From NCBI RefSeq assembly GCF_001905795.1, contig NZ_LIXJ01000016.1, positions 136,411-200,410 on the forward strand: a stretch of DNA of 64,000 bases, read 5' to 3'. A program made the translations under genes and the position numbers. Below are positions 10,534-18,340 of this stretch, one piece after another (position 1 is the stretch's first letter; each line of letters starts with the position of its first letter). This DNA is from Streptomyces sp. CB01580. GTDB lineage: Bacteria; Actinomycetota; Actinomycetes; Streptomycetales; Streptomycetaceae. A model generated the notes under the pieces. It was not told the origin of the DNA and made no database searches. It saw nothing but the letters and a program-made list of their open reading frames with translations.

Positions 10534-11730
10534 CTATCCGAGGTAGGCGGGAGTGCTCACGGGCAGGACGAACCGGAATTCGGCGCCGCCGCCGGGGCCG
10601 CGGCCGACCGTGATCGTCCCGCCGTGCGCCTGGACGATGCCCTTGACGATGTACAGGCCCAGGCCGGTGCCGCCGCGCTTGCTGCCCCGCCAGAAACGGG
10701 TGAAGACGCGGGACATCGATTCCTCGGGGATGCCGGGACCTTCGTCGCTCACGGTGACGGCCGTTCCCTTCTCGTCGTCGTCCGCCGGTGCGGGTGCGAC
10801 TTCGATGGTGACGGTTCCCTCGCCGTGGCGCACCGCGTTTTCCAGGAGGTTGCCGAGCACCTGGTCGACCTTGTCCGGGTCGGCCCAGACCCCGGGCACC
10901 GGCTGGCAGGTGCGGACCAGGAAGCGGTCGGGGTCCTGGCCCTTGGCGGTGAGGGCCTGGACGTGGCGCTCGACGGCGGCGGAGAGGTCCACCGGCTGCC
11001 GGCGCAGCTCCAGCCGGCCGGAGTCGATCCGGGAGATGTCGAGGAGTTCGGCGATGAGCCGGGTGACGCGGCCCGCGTCGGCGTCGACGGTCTCCAGCAT
11101 CAGCCGCTTCTGGTCGTCGGTGAACCGTTCCCACTTTGCGAGGAGCGTCGCGGTGAACCCCTTGACGGAGGTCAGCGGGGAGCGCAGTTCGTGGGCCACG
11201 GTCGCGATCAGTTCGGCGTGGCTGCGCTCGTTGCGGCGGCGGGCCTCGGTGCCGCGCAGGGAGACCACCACGCGGCGCACGGGACCGGTCGGGCGCTCGC
11301 GCACGTACCGTGCGGAGACCAGGACCTCGCGGCCGCCCGGCAGCAGCAGGTGGCGCTCGGGCTGGCCGGTGCGGGTGGCCAGCCCGCCGTACGGATCGGT
11401 CAGGGCCCACCAGCGGTGGCCCTTGAGGTCCTCCAGCGGCAGCGCCTGCTCCAGGAGGTGGCCGAGGGCCGCGGCCCGGGGCACGGCGGTGATGCGGGCC
11501 GCCGCGGCGTTGTAGCGGACGATCCGGCCGGACGCGTCTGCGACGACCAGGCCGTCGGGCAGGTCGTCGGGGTCGATGCCCCGGTGGGGATCCCCGGGGG
11601 CGTCGGCGTCCGGGCGGGGACGGGGGGCGGGGCTCCGGCAGTCGGGCGGCCCGTCCGCTGCGTCGGGTTCCTCGCAGGCGTGCACGGCGGCGGTGCGTGT
11701 CCCGCGCGGCCTGTTCATGCCGACGCCCAT
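10534..11730 (-). CDS. PAS-domain sensor histidine kinase, orphan
   Basis: 398 residues, no clear membrane segment. A proline-rich N-terminus is followed by a PAS domain (about 55-160, DGLVVADASGRIVRYN), a HisKA dimerisation helix with phospho-acceptor His180 in VAHELRSPLTSVKGF, and a HATPase_c domain (GNLLENAVRHGEG, DEGPGIP, GGTGLGLYIVKGI). All catalytic boxes are intact. No response regulator gene is nearby, so it signals to an unlinked partner. It sits between the rRNA methyltransferase and pheS. A second ATG at 11718 is a possible start. Confidence 0.9.
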   Translation of the reverse strand: MGVGMNRPRGTRTAAVHACEEPDAADGPPDCRSPAPRPRPDADAPGDPHRGIDPDDLPDGLVVADASGRIVRYNAAAARITAVPRAAALGHLLEQALPLEDLKGHRWWALTDPYGGLATRTGQPERHLLLPGGREVLVSARYVRERPTGPVRRVVVSLRGTEARRRNERSHAELIATVAHELRSPLTSVKGFTATLLAKWERFTDDQKRLMLETVDADAGRVTRLIAELLDISRIDSGRLELRRQPVDLSAAVERHVQALTAKGQDPDRFLVRTCQPVPGVWADPDKVDQVLGNLLENAVRHGEGTVTIEVAPAPADDDEKGTAVTVSDEGPGIPEESMSRVFTRFWRGSKRGGTGLGLYIVKGIVQAHGGTITVGRGPGGGAEFRFVLPVSTPAYLG

Positions 11731-11911
11731 ATCCCCTGTCCCACCTCTCGCGATGTTGACCGGTGCAGTGGGCCCCCGGGCCCGTCACCCTACTAGTCGT
11801 CGGTGACGGTACGACACCCTGCGGGGGCGCACGCCCTCCGTGCGCCGTGCGCCGTCCGGCGGGACACGATCACGGCGCCGTCACGGGCCCCGCCCCGGCC
11901 CGGGAGCGGGC

Positions 11912-12745
11912 TCAGGAGCGGGACCGCTGGGCCCGCGCGGAGGCGTACAGGCAGACGGCCGCCGCGGTCGCCAGATTGAGGCTCTCCGCCTTGCCGTGGA
12001 TCGGCACCCGCACGACGGCGTCGGCCAGCGCCCTGGTCTCCTCCGGCAGCCCCCACGCCTCGTTGCCGAAGACCCAGGCGGTCGGCCCGCCCATGGTCCC
12101 GGCGTCGAGTTCGTCGTCGAGGTCGTCGTCGCCCGCGCCGTCGGCGGCGAGGATGCGTACGCCCGCCTCCCTCAGCCCCTGTACGGCCTGCTCGACCGGG
12201 ACGCCGACCGCGACCGGCAGATGGAAGAGCGAGCCGACCGAGGCCCGGACGGACTTGGGGTTGTAGAGGTCCACCGAGGCGTCCGTGAGCACGACGGCGT
12301 CGGCGCCCGCGGCGTCGGCGCAGCGCAGTACCGTGCCGGCGTTGCCGGGGTCGCGTACGTGGGCGAGCACGGCGACCAGTTTCGGCCGCGCGGCGAGGAT
12401 GGCGTCGAACGGGGAGTCGAGGAAGCGGCAGACGCCGATCAGGCCCTGCGGGGTGACGGTCTGCGACACGTCGGCGAGGACATCGGAGTCCGCGAGGTGC
12501 ACCCGGGCGCCGGCCGCGAGGGCGGCGTCGACGATGTCGGCGTACCGCTCGGCGGCCTCGACGGTGGCGAAGAGCTCGATCAGCGTGGGTTCGCCGTCGG
12601 CGCCGCGGTGTCCGGCCGCCTCGCGCACGGCCTGCGGGCCCTCGGCGATGAACCTGCGCTCCTTGCCGCGGAAGTTGCGCTTGGCCAGCCGCCGGGCGGC
12701 GGTGACGCGCGGGGATCGCGGGGAGATCAGTTCGGGGGTGCCCAT
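11912..12745 (-). CDS. TrmH/SpoU-family RNA 2'-O-methyltransferase
   Basis: 277 residues. An N-terminal substrate-binding domain (RNFRGKERRFIAEGPQAVREA) precedes a SPOUT knot domain with VLAHVRDPGNAGTVLRCADAAGADAV, PTAWVFGNEAWGLPEE and VRVPIHGKAESLNLATAAAV, the three SAM-binding motifs of the family. Placement after rplT suggests a 23S rRNA substrate, although some relatives confer antibiotic resistance. ATG 12745 was chosen because the conserved domain starts there. Confidence 0.9.
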   Translation of the reverse strand: MGTPELISPRSPRVTAARRLAKRNFRGKERRFIAEGPQAVREAAGHRGADGEPTLIELFATVEAAERYADIVDAALAAGARVHLADSDVLADVSQTVTPQGLIGVCRFLDSPFDAILAARPKLVAVLAHVRDPGNAGTVLRCADAAGADAVVLTDASVDLYNPKSVRASVGSLFHLPVAVGVPVEQAVQGLREAGVRILAADGAGDDDLDDELDAGTMGGPTAWVFGNEAWGLPEETRALADAVVRVPIHGKAESLNLATAAAVCLYASARAQRSRS

Positions 12746-12812
12746 GGTCGGCGGCGAGCCTCTCTGCGTACGGAGGTGACGGACGTACGGAACGGAACGG
12801 GGGTGCAACGCA

Positions 12813-12847
12813 CCGGACCCGCAGACGGCGAGCGCCTGCGGGTCCGG
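12813..12847 (-). terminator. Hairpin terminator after rplT
   Basis: CCGGACCCGCAG (12813-12824) pairs with CTGCGGGTCCGG (12836-12847). It lies 28 bp past the rplT stop and before the methyltransferase gene, closing the infC-rpmI-rplT transcript at least in part. Confidence 0.75.
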
Positions 12848-12874
12848 CTCAGCGAACGGAAGGTGCGGCCTGGA

Positions 12875-13261
12875 TCAGGCGGCGGCCTTCGGGGCGTTGA
12901 CGTCGCTCGGAAGGGCCTTCTGGGCGACCTCGACCAGGGCGGCGAACGCGTTGGCGTCGTTGACCGCGAGCTCGGCCAGCATCTTGCGGTCCACCTCGAT
13001 GTTGGCGGCCTTCAGACCCTGGATGAGGCGGTTGTACGTCATGCCGTTCTGACGGGCAGCGGCGTTGATGCGCTGGATCCACAGCTGGCGGAAGTCGCCC
13101 TTGCGCTTCTTGCGGTCGTTGTAGTTGTAGACGAGGGAGTGGGTGACCTGCTCCTTCGCCTTGCGGTACAGCCGCGAGCGCTGGCCGCGGTAACCGCTGG
13201 CCTGCTCCAGGATCGCCCGGCGCTTCTTGTGGGCGTTTACTGCGCGCTTGACGCGTGCCAC
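12875..13261 (-). CDS. rplT: 50S ribosomal protein L20
   Basis: 128 residues, full length. It starts MARVKRAVNAHKKRRAILEQ and contains the basic rRNA-binding N-terminal helix and the conserved RQLWIQRINAAARQNGMTY and MLAELA segments. L20 binds 23S rRNA early in 50S assembly. In other bacteria it also represses its own operon by binding the leader, which is relevant to the attenuator upstream of infC. It is third in infC-rpmI-rplT. Confidence 0.98.
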   Translation of the reverse strand: MARVKRAVNAHKKRRAILEQASGYRGQRSRLYRKAKEQVTHSLVYNYNDRKKRKGDFRQLWIQRINAAARQNGMTYNRLIQGLKAANIEVDRKMLAELAVNDANAFAALVEVAQKALPSDVNAPKAAA

Positions 13262-13369
13262 TTGTCAACTCCTTGCAGCGGGGCCGTGGTTGGACTCACA
13301 CGACCCGAAAACGAATGGGTCCCGGTCTCAGTCGAGGTCGCGCCCGCGGGATCACCCGGGGCGACGGAC

Positions 13370-13564
13370 TCACTTGCCGAGAAGCTTCTTGACCTTCTTG
13401 GCGTCGGCCGGGGCCAGCACGACCGTGCCGGTCAGCGAGCGGGTCTTCTTGGACGACTTGTGCTCAAGAAGGTGGCGCTTGCCGGCGCGCTCGCGGATCA
13501 CCTTGCCGGAGCCGGTGATCTTGAAACGCTTGCTGGCACCGCTGTGCGTCTTGTTCTTCGGCAT
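13370..13564 (-). CDS. rpmI: 50S ribosomal protein L35
   Basis: 64 residues, the normal L35 size: MPKNKTHSGASKRFKITGSG at the N-terminus, then RAGKRHLLEHKSSKKTR and VKKLLGK at the end. Basic throughout. It is encoded between infC (gap 121 bp) and rplT (gap 108 bp). Confidence 0.98.
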   Translation of the reverse strand: MPKNKTHSGASKRFKITGSGKVIRERAGKRHLLEHKSSKKTRSLTGTVVLAPADAKKVKKLLGK

Positions 13565-13685
13565 CGCGCCGTTCTCTCCTCGTCAGTGGCGCCCCTCTCG
13601 GTGCGGGCACCGGACAGCAGGGGCGTCAGTTCTTGGTGGGGATTCCGGGGTGACCCGGGGCCGCCTGGATGGCGGCCCCCTGAGA

Positions 13686-14321
13686 TCACGACTCGGAAGG
13701 TGTCTCTCCCGAAGCCTGGGCGTTCTCGCCCTCGGCACCGGCGCCGGAACCCTGGCGCCCCGCCTTGCGGGCCGCCTGGGCCTCGCGGGCCTCGGCCATG
13801 GCTTCGGTCTTCTTCTTGTGCGGGCCAAGAACCATGATCATGTTCCGGCCGTCCTGCTTCGGGTTGGACTCGATGAAACCGAGGTCCTCCACGTCCGAAG
13901 CCAGACGCTGGAGCAGTCGGAAGCCCAGCTCGGGGCGGGACTGCTCACGACCACGGAACATGATCGTGATCTTGACCTTGTCGCCCTGCTTGAGGAACCG
14001 GACGACGTGACCCTTCTTGGTGTCGTAGTCGTGCGGGTCGATCTTCGGCCGGAGCTTCATCTCCTTGATGACCGTGTGCGCCTGGTTCTTGCGCGCCTCA
14101 CGGGCCTTCATGGCCGACTCGTACTTGAACTTCCCGTAGTCCATGAGCTTGCACACGGGCGGACGGGCGGTCGCCGCCACCTCGACCAGGTCGAGGTCGT
14201 ACTCCTGCGCGAGTTCCAGGGCCTTGGCAAGCGGAACAATCCCGACCTGCTCGCCGCTGGGACCGACAAGTCGCACCTCGGGAACGCGAATCCGGTCGTT
14301 GATGCGGGGCTCGGCGCTGAT
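13686..14321 (-). CDS. infC: Translation initiation factor IF-3, ATC start
   Basis: 211 residues. The N-terminal domain (RINDRIRVPEVRLVGPSGEQ), linker and C-terminal domain (KIDPHDYDTKKGHVVRFL, KVKITIMFRGREQ) are complete, plus an actinobacterial Ala/Gly-rich tail. IF-3 binds the 30S subunit and discriminates against non-canonical starts. GAGGAGG (14326-14332) lies four bases before an ATC that matches the usual N-terminus ISAEPRIND, and no ATG or GTG start lies close upstream in frame. A rare AUU/AUC-type start is the classical way IF-3 represses itself. Confidence 0.93.
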   Translation of the reverse strand: MSAEPRINDRIRVPEVRLVGPSGEQVGIVPLAKALELAQEYDLDLVEVAATARPPVCKLMDYGKFKYESAMKAREARKNQAHTVIKEMKLRPKIDPHDYDTKKGHVVRFLKQGDKVKITIMFRGREQSRPELGFRLLQRLASDVEDLGFIESNPKQDGRNMIMVLGPHKKKTEAMAEAREAQAARKAGRQGSGAGAEGENAQASGETPSES

Positions 14322-14640
14322 GGATCCTCCTCGGTAGCACCACGCGACCGCCTGGCGGACAGCCACGTAACGTCTGTTTTCGATCAGACCAACCGCACAA
14401 GGACAAGAAAAATGCCCCGACGGGACACAGGCGGGGCTCCTGAAACAACCGGAACACCGCCGCGGTCCTCCGCGGGGCGCATCGGGCGGCTCCATCGTCC
14501 GTACGGAACGATGGGCACCGCCTGACCGGTGACCCGCCGCCCCGAGGGGCAGCCAGGTGGGAGATCGGAGCCTCCACTTGTGGGCCGGGCGCATAGTCGC
14601 CCAGCCGGTCGTCACACAAGGCTAGCAGTTCCGCAGGGCG
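14322..14640 (-). promoter_or_regulatory. Long structured leader of the infC operon
   Basis: About 300 bases without a gene between the infC start and the probable promoter near the divergent DUF1844 gene. It contains a CCGCGG-loop-CCGCGG stem (near 14460-14475), an intrinsic terminator (14407-14437) and the Shine-Dalgarno of infC. The arrangement is that of a cis-regulatory leader, perhaps responding to L20 or IF-3; which ligand acts is not shown by the sequence. Confidence 0.5.
14407..14437 (-). terminator. Attenuator hairpin in the infC leader
   Basis: On the minus strand AGCCCCG pairs with CGGGGC (14414-14437) and is followed directly by ATTTTTC. This is a canonical intrinsic terminator, 86 bases before the infC start. 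No minus-strand gene lies upstream for it to terminate, so premature termination of the infC mRNA is the simplest reading. Confidence 0.6.
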
Positions 14641-14710
14641 TGCGCTAACCCGGTGTCTCCCGGCACTCCCGCCCACGGCACGGTGTTCACGTGCGCCTAT
14701 CGTATGGCGC

Positions 14711-15073
14711 ATGAGTGACGCGACCCCCGTGAACGATTCCCCCGGCTTCGACGAGATGGCCCGCGACATCGCGGAGGTGCCCGCGGTCGAGGTGATCGTG
14801 ACGGTCGCGGTCAATCTGATGAGTGCCGCCGCCGTGAAGCTCGGCCTGACCGAGGACGGCGACGAGCACAAGGACCTCGACGAGGCCCGCAAGCTGGTCC
14901 ACGCCCTGGCCGGTCTGCTGGACGCCAGTACGACGGAGATCAGCTCCTTCCACGCGGCTCCGCTGCGTGACGGTCTGAAGTCGCTCCAGCTCGCCTTCCG
15001 CGAGGCGTCGCTCGTGCCGGACGAGCCCGGCACCGGCCCCGGCGAGAAGTACACCGGTCCGATCTTCGGCTGA
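14711..15073 (+). CDS. DUF1844 domain protein
   Basis: 120 residues. It matches the conserved DUF1844 family (FDEMARDIAEVPAVEVIVTVAVNLMSAAAVKLGL, then DLDEARKLVHALAGLLDAS), which is mainly helical and of unknown function. It is divergent from the infC operon and ends at a very long palindrome shared with the convergent SseB gene. Confidence 0.88.
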   Translation: MSDATPVNDSPGFDEMARDIAEVPAVEVIVTVAVNLMSAAAVKLGLTEDGDEHKDLDEARKLVHALAGLLDASTTEISSFHAAPLRDGLKSLQLAFREASLVPDEPGTGPGEKYTGPIFG

Positions 15074-15103
15074 CCCGCCCCTCCTTCTTCCGCCCTTCTC
15101 TCT

Positions 15104-15165
15104 CCCGTACGACACGAGTGAGCCCACCGCCCCCGGGGGCGGTGGGCTCACTCGTGTCGTACGGG
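15104..15165. terminator. 62-bp perfect palindrome, bidirectional terminator
   Basis: The 31 bases 15104-15134 are the exact reverse complement of 15135-15165, with no spacer and no mismatch. It lies between the convergent DUF1844 and SseB genes, whose stops are 31 and 10 bp away, so it should stop transcription from both sides. Confidence 0.85.
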
Positions 15166-15175
15166 CTCCGGGGGC

Positions 15176-15904
15176 TCAGCGCGTGAACAGGGCCTCGCCC
15201 GGTGCCGCCGCGTCGGCCGGGAGCACCGCCAGGTCCAGGCCCCGCACCAGACGGGCGCGCAGGACCTCGTCGGCCGCCAGCCGCTCGGCGACCCGGCGGG
15301 CCGCGTCGGCGGGGTCCGTCCCGGCGTCGAGCACGAGGGCGAGGGTGCCGTCGGCCCGGCCGGGGCCGAGATGGGCGCGGACCACGGCCGGCTCGGCGGC
15401 GACCGCGTCGCGCACCGCCGAGGTGACCGCGGGGTCGTCCAGCGGATCGGCGCTGGTGCGGCCCTCGGCGAGGGCGAGCAGCGCGGGGCCGGTCAGTTCG
15501 AACGCGACCGGTCCGGCGAGGTCGAGGACGACGGTGTCCGCCTTCTCGTGCGCGGCGGCGCGCAGGGCCTGGTGCAGGGGGACGGCGACGGGGCGGGCCC
15601 CGGGGTCCCAGAGAGCCAGCGAGTCGGTCGAGGTGAAGGCGGGCAGGGCGCGGCGGTCCCCGGCCAGGAGGGTGGGGACGGCCATGTCGCTGGTCTTCTC
15701 GCGACGCAGCCCGTTCTCGTCCACCTCCACCTCGCCGAGCACGGCGACGACGGGGACCAGCAGCCGGGTCCCCTGGAGTGCTTCGAGTACCGGGCCGACC
15801 GCCGTCCGGTCCTCGGCCCAGGCGGCGAGCGCCGCCGTGAGTGCCGGGTCGGCCGAGCCGTCGTCGTCGGAGTAACCGGGGTCCGGAATGTTCTTCAGCT
15901 CCAC
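15176..15904 (-). CDS. SseB-family protein
   Basis: 242 residues, GTG start giving VELKNIPDPGYSDDDG. An N-terminal SseB-like domain (LLVPVVAVLGEVEVDENG, KTSDMAVPTLLAGDRRALPAFTS) is followed by a C-terminal half rich in Ala and charged residues. The name derives from enhanced serine sensitivity in E. coli; the molecular role is unresolved. It follows the mycosin gene on the same strand after 89 bp. Confidence 0.8.
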   Translation of the reverse strand: MELKNIPDPGYSDDDGSADPALTAALAAWAEDRTAVGPVLEALQGTRLLVPVVAVLGEVEVDENGLRREKTSDMAVPTLLAGDRRALPAFTSTDSLALWDPGARPVAVPLHQALRAAAHEKADTVVLDLAGPVAFELTGPALLALAEGRTSADPLDDPAVTSAVRDAVAAEPAVVRAHLGPGRADGTLALVLDAGTDPADAARRVAERLAADEVLRARLVRGLDLAVLPADAAAPGEALFTR

Positions 15905-15993
15905 GGGGCGAGCGTAGTCCCTGCGCCCGCGCGCCCTTCCGGCAGGTCGGCGTGTACTCCGCCGCCGTCCCGGATGCCCGTCGGCGTACCGGA

Positions 15994-17193
15994 TCAGGCC
16001 CGGCGCCGCGCTCCGGCCCGGCCGCCGGGCCCGCCGCGCCACAGCATCACGGCCAGGGCCAGCAGGACGGCCCCGAGGCCGCCGGCGGCGAGGGCGAGCC
16101 GGCCGGTGGGCCTGGTGTCGTGGTGCTCGGGGGCGGGTCCCGGTCCGAAGTACCGCTCGCGGTACCCGGCCTCGGCCGACTCGGCCCGCAGACCGGCGGG
16201 GCGGAGCGCGGAGCCCGCCTCGATCGCGGCGGCGGGGTCCACGATGCCGTACCCCCGGGCGTCGTCGTGGCCGGAGCCCGAGCCGCTGCGGGCCGTGTCC
16301 ATGAGCAGCTGCTTGATCTGGGCCGGGGTCAGTCCCGGATGCGCGGCGCGCACCAGTGCCACCGCCCCGGAGACGAACGCGGCCGCGGCGGACGTGCCCC
16401 ACTCCACGTAGTACTGACGGTCGGGGGCGGGGACGACGATGTCGACCCCGGGCGCGCTGACGGTGGTGTACCAGCGGCGGGTGGAGAAGGCGGCGTGGGT
16501 GCCGTACCGGTCGACGGCGGCGACGGCGATCACCCCGGGGTAGGCGGCGGGGTAGGAGACGTGGTCGCCCTTCTCGCCGCCGTTGCCCGAGGAGGCGACG
16601 ACGACGGCCCCCTTCCCCAGCGCGTACTGGATCGCGGCGTCCTCGCCCGCTTCCGGGTGGGCCGACTCGCTGTCGTCGCCGAGCGAGAGGTTGATGACGT
16701 CGGCGCCGTGGTCGGCGGCCCAGCGGATGCCGTCGGCGAGGGCCGCGCCACGGGACTCCCGGGCCCTGGCGCGGGCCGGGTCGGAGGCTTCGAGGATCAC
16801 CCGGACCGGGAGGATCCTCGCCCCGGGCGCCACGCCGAGCACCCCGTCGGCGCCACCGGCTCCGTGGCCGCGGCCCGCGATGATGCCCGCCATCGCCGTG
16901 CCGTGCCGCGCCCAGGCGTGGTCGCCGCGGCGGGCGCCGAAGCCGATCATGTCCTTGCCGGGCAGTACCTGGCCGTCCAGGTCGGGGAGGCTGCCGTCGA
17001 CCCCGGTGTCGACGACGGCGACGGTGATCCCCCGGCCCTTGGTGGTCCGCCACGCCTGGTCGGCGTGGAGCGCCTCCAGACCCCACTGCTGGTCCCGTAT
17101 GGCATCGGCGCGGGCCGGGACCGCGGGCAGCAGCGCGAACGCGGTGGCGGCACAGACCGCGCCCAGCACGCGGCGGCGGGCGCGGCGGCTCAT
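15994..17193 (-). CDS. Mycosin-type S8 subtilisin protease
   Basis: 399 residues. A Sec signal (residues 1-29, ending PARADA) is followed by a subtilase domain with Asp62 (VVDTGVDG), His97 (RHGTAMAG) and Ser268 (GTSAAAAF), all intact, then a single C-terminal membrane helix (ALAAGGLGAVLLALAVML) and a basic tail. This is the layout of MycP proteases of type VII secretion. No ESX core gene (EccB-E, WXG100) is in the window. The ATG overlaps the TGA of the preceding gene by 4 bp, so the two are coupled. Confidence 0.88.
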   Translation of the reverse strand: MSRRARRRVLGAVCAATAFALLPAVPARADAIRDQQWGLEALHADQAWRTTKGRGITVAVVDTGVDGSLPDLDGQVLPGKDMIGFGARRGDHAWARHGTAMAGIIAGRGHGAGGADGVLGVAPGARILPVRVILEASDPARARARESRGAALADGIRWAADHGADVINLSLGDDSESAHPEAGEDAAIQYALGKGAVVVASSGNGGEKGDHVSYPAAYPGVIAVAAVDRYGTHAAFSTRRWYTTVSAPGVDIVVPAPDRQYYVEWGTSAAAAFVSGAVALVRAAHPGLTPAQIKQLLMDTARSGSGSGHDDARGYGIVDPAAAIEAGSALRPAGLRAESAEAGYRERYFGPGPAPEHHDTRPTGRLALAAGGLGAVLLALAVMLWRGGPGGRAGARRRA

Positions 17194-18155
17194 CGCGGCT
17201 TCTCCGTGAGGTCGGTGACGGCCCGGCGCAGACCGCGCTCGATCCGGTCGGCGACGCCTCCGGCCTCGTGGCCGAGCCCGGCCTCGGCGACCGTGCCCTT
17301 CGCCTCGGGGTCGGCGGCCCGGTCCGCGGGTCGCGGGTCGTTGACGGGGCGCCCGTCGGCGAACCCGGAGACGGCGAACACGACGACGGGCATCCCGGTC
17401 GACACGCGGACGGACCAGGCGGCACGCTGCCGGTCGCCGAACGCGGCGGCGACCGTGCCGTCGACGGGGTAGGTGCGGGGCATCAGGTCGGCGCGGCGGT
17501 CGAGGTGCTGCTCGGAGAACCGGTCGCGCAGCGTCGTCATGGCCCGGGCGTCCCCCTCGGTGAAGATCACCCCGACCGTGGTGACGGAGCTCGTGGTGGC
17601 GTCGGCGTACGTGGCCCGCAGCAGCCGTGCGCAGCCGACCGGGCGCAGGGCCCGGGCCAGCAGCGGGTCCAGAGCCGGCGCGCAGCCGCCGTCCGGGGCC
17701 ACGGCGAGCCTGGTCCAGACCCGGTCGGCGCCGCCGGGCCCTGCTCCCCGGCCGTCGAGAACGCGCGGGAAGAGGGTGTCCACGGGGACGCTGTGCCAGG
17801 CGGAGCGCCCGACCGTGTAGGGACTGCGGGCGGCGGGGTCCGCGGAGGAGGTGCTGGTCAGCCAGGCGCCGGTGGCGGCGCCGCCGATCAGTCCGAGTCC
17901 GAGCACGACACACACCGCGGCGGCCGCGGTGCGGGCGGGGTGGCGGGTCCGTACCGGGCGCAGCCGGGTGGTGGTCTCGGCGGGTGTCTCGGGGAACGGC
18001 TGCCGGTGCGTGTACGGGTGCTGGGCGCGGACCGGCGGCGTCGCGGCGGCCGTCGGAGCCGGTACGGGTGCTGCCGTCGGGGCGGGCGGGGCGGCGGGTG
18101 CGGGGGCCACGGCCGGGCGGGGCGGAACGGGAGGACGCTGCGCCTCGGTACTCAT
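17190..18155 (-). CDS. Membrane-anchored protein coupled to mycosin
   Basis: 321 residues, unrecognised family. Residues 1-75 are cytoplasmic and Pro/Ala-rich; one transmembrane helix follows (AAAAVCVVLGLGLIGGAATGAWL). The rest is extracytoplasmic with two Cys (PDGGCAPALDPL and RPVGCARLLRA) that could pair. The 4-bp overlap with the mycosin gene suggests a partner or substrate of that protease. ATG 18155 was chosen over 18233 because the latter adds a non-conserved basic stretch. Confidence 0.75.
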   Translation of the reverse strand: MSTEAQRPPVPPRPAVAPAPAAPPAPTAAPVPAPTAAATPPVRAQHPYTHRQPFPETPAETTTRLRPVRTRHPARTAAAAVCVVLGLGLIGGAATGAWLTSTSSADPAARSPYTVGRSAWHSVPVDTLFPRVLDGRGAGPGGADRVWTRLAVAPDGGCAPALDPLLARALRPVGCARLLRATYADATTSSVTTVGVIFTEGDARAMTTLRDRFSEQHLDRRADLMPRTYPVDGTVAAAFGDRQRAAWSVRVSTGMPVVVFAVSGFADGRPVNDPRPADRAADPEAKGTVAEAGLGHEAGGVADRIERGLRRAVTDLTEKPR

Positions 18156-18340
18156 CCGCCCCCCTGATCCCATTCCGTACCGTGCGCGGATCGACGCCGC
18201 AGGCAGGCCCGTTGGTTCGCCGCGTGCCGTCACTCTACGGGGTGGCGGGGCCCGGTTGGGAGCGGGACGCCGGGGCGGCGGGGCGATCTGTGCGGATCAT
18301 CCCCCTACCCAGCGGTACGGACGTCTGGCAAGCTGCGGCC

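Noticed and set aside
15994..18155. A full type VII secretion locus
   Set aside because: Only the mycosin is recognisable; no EccB, EccC, EccD, EccE or WXG100 gene lies nearby.
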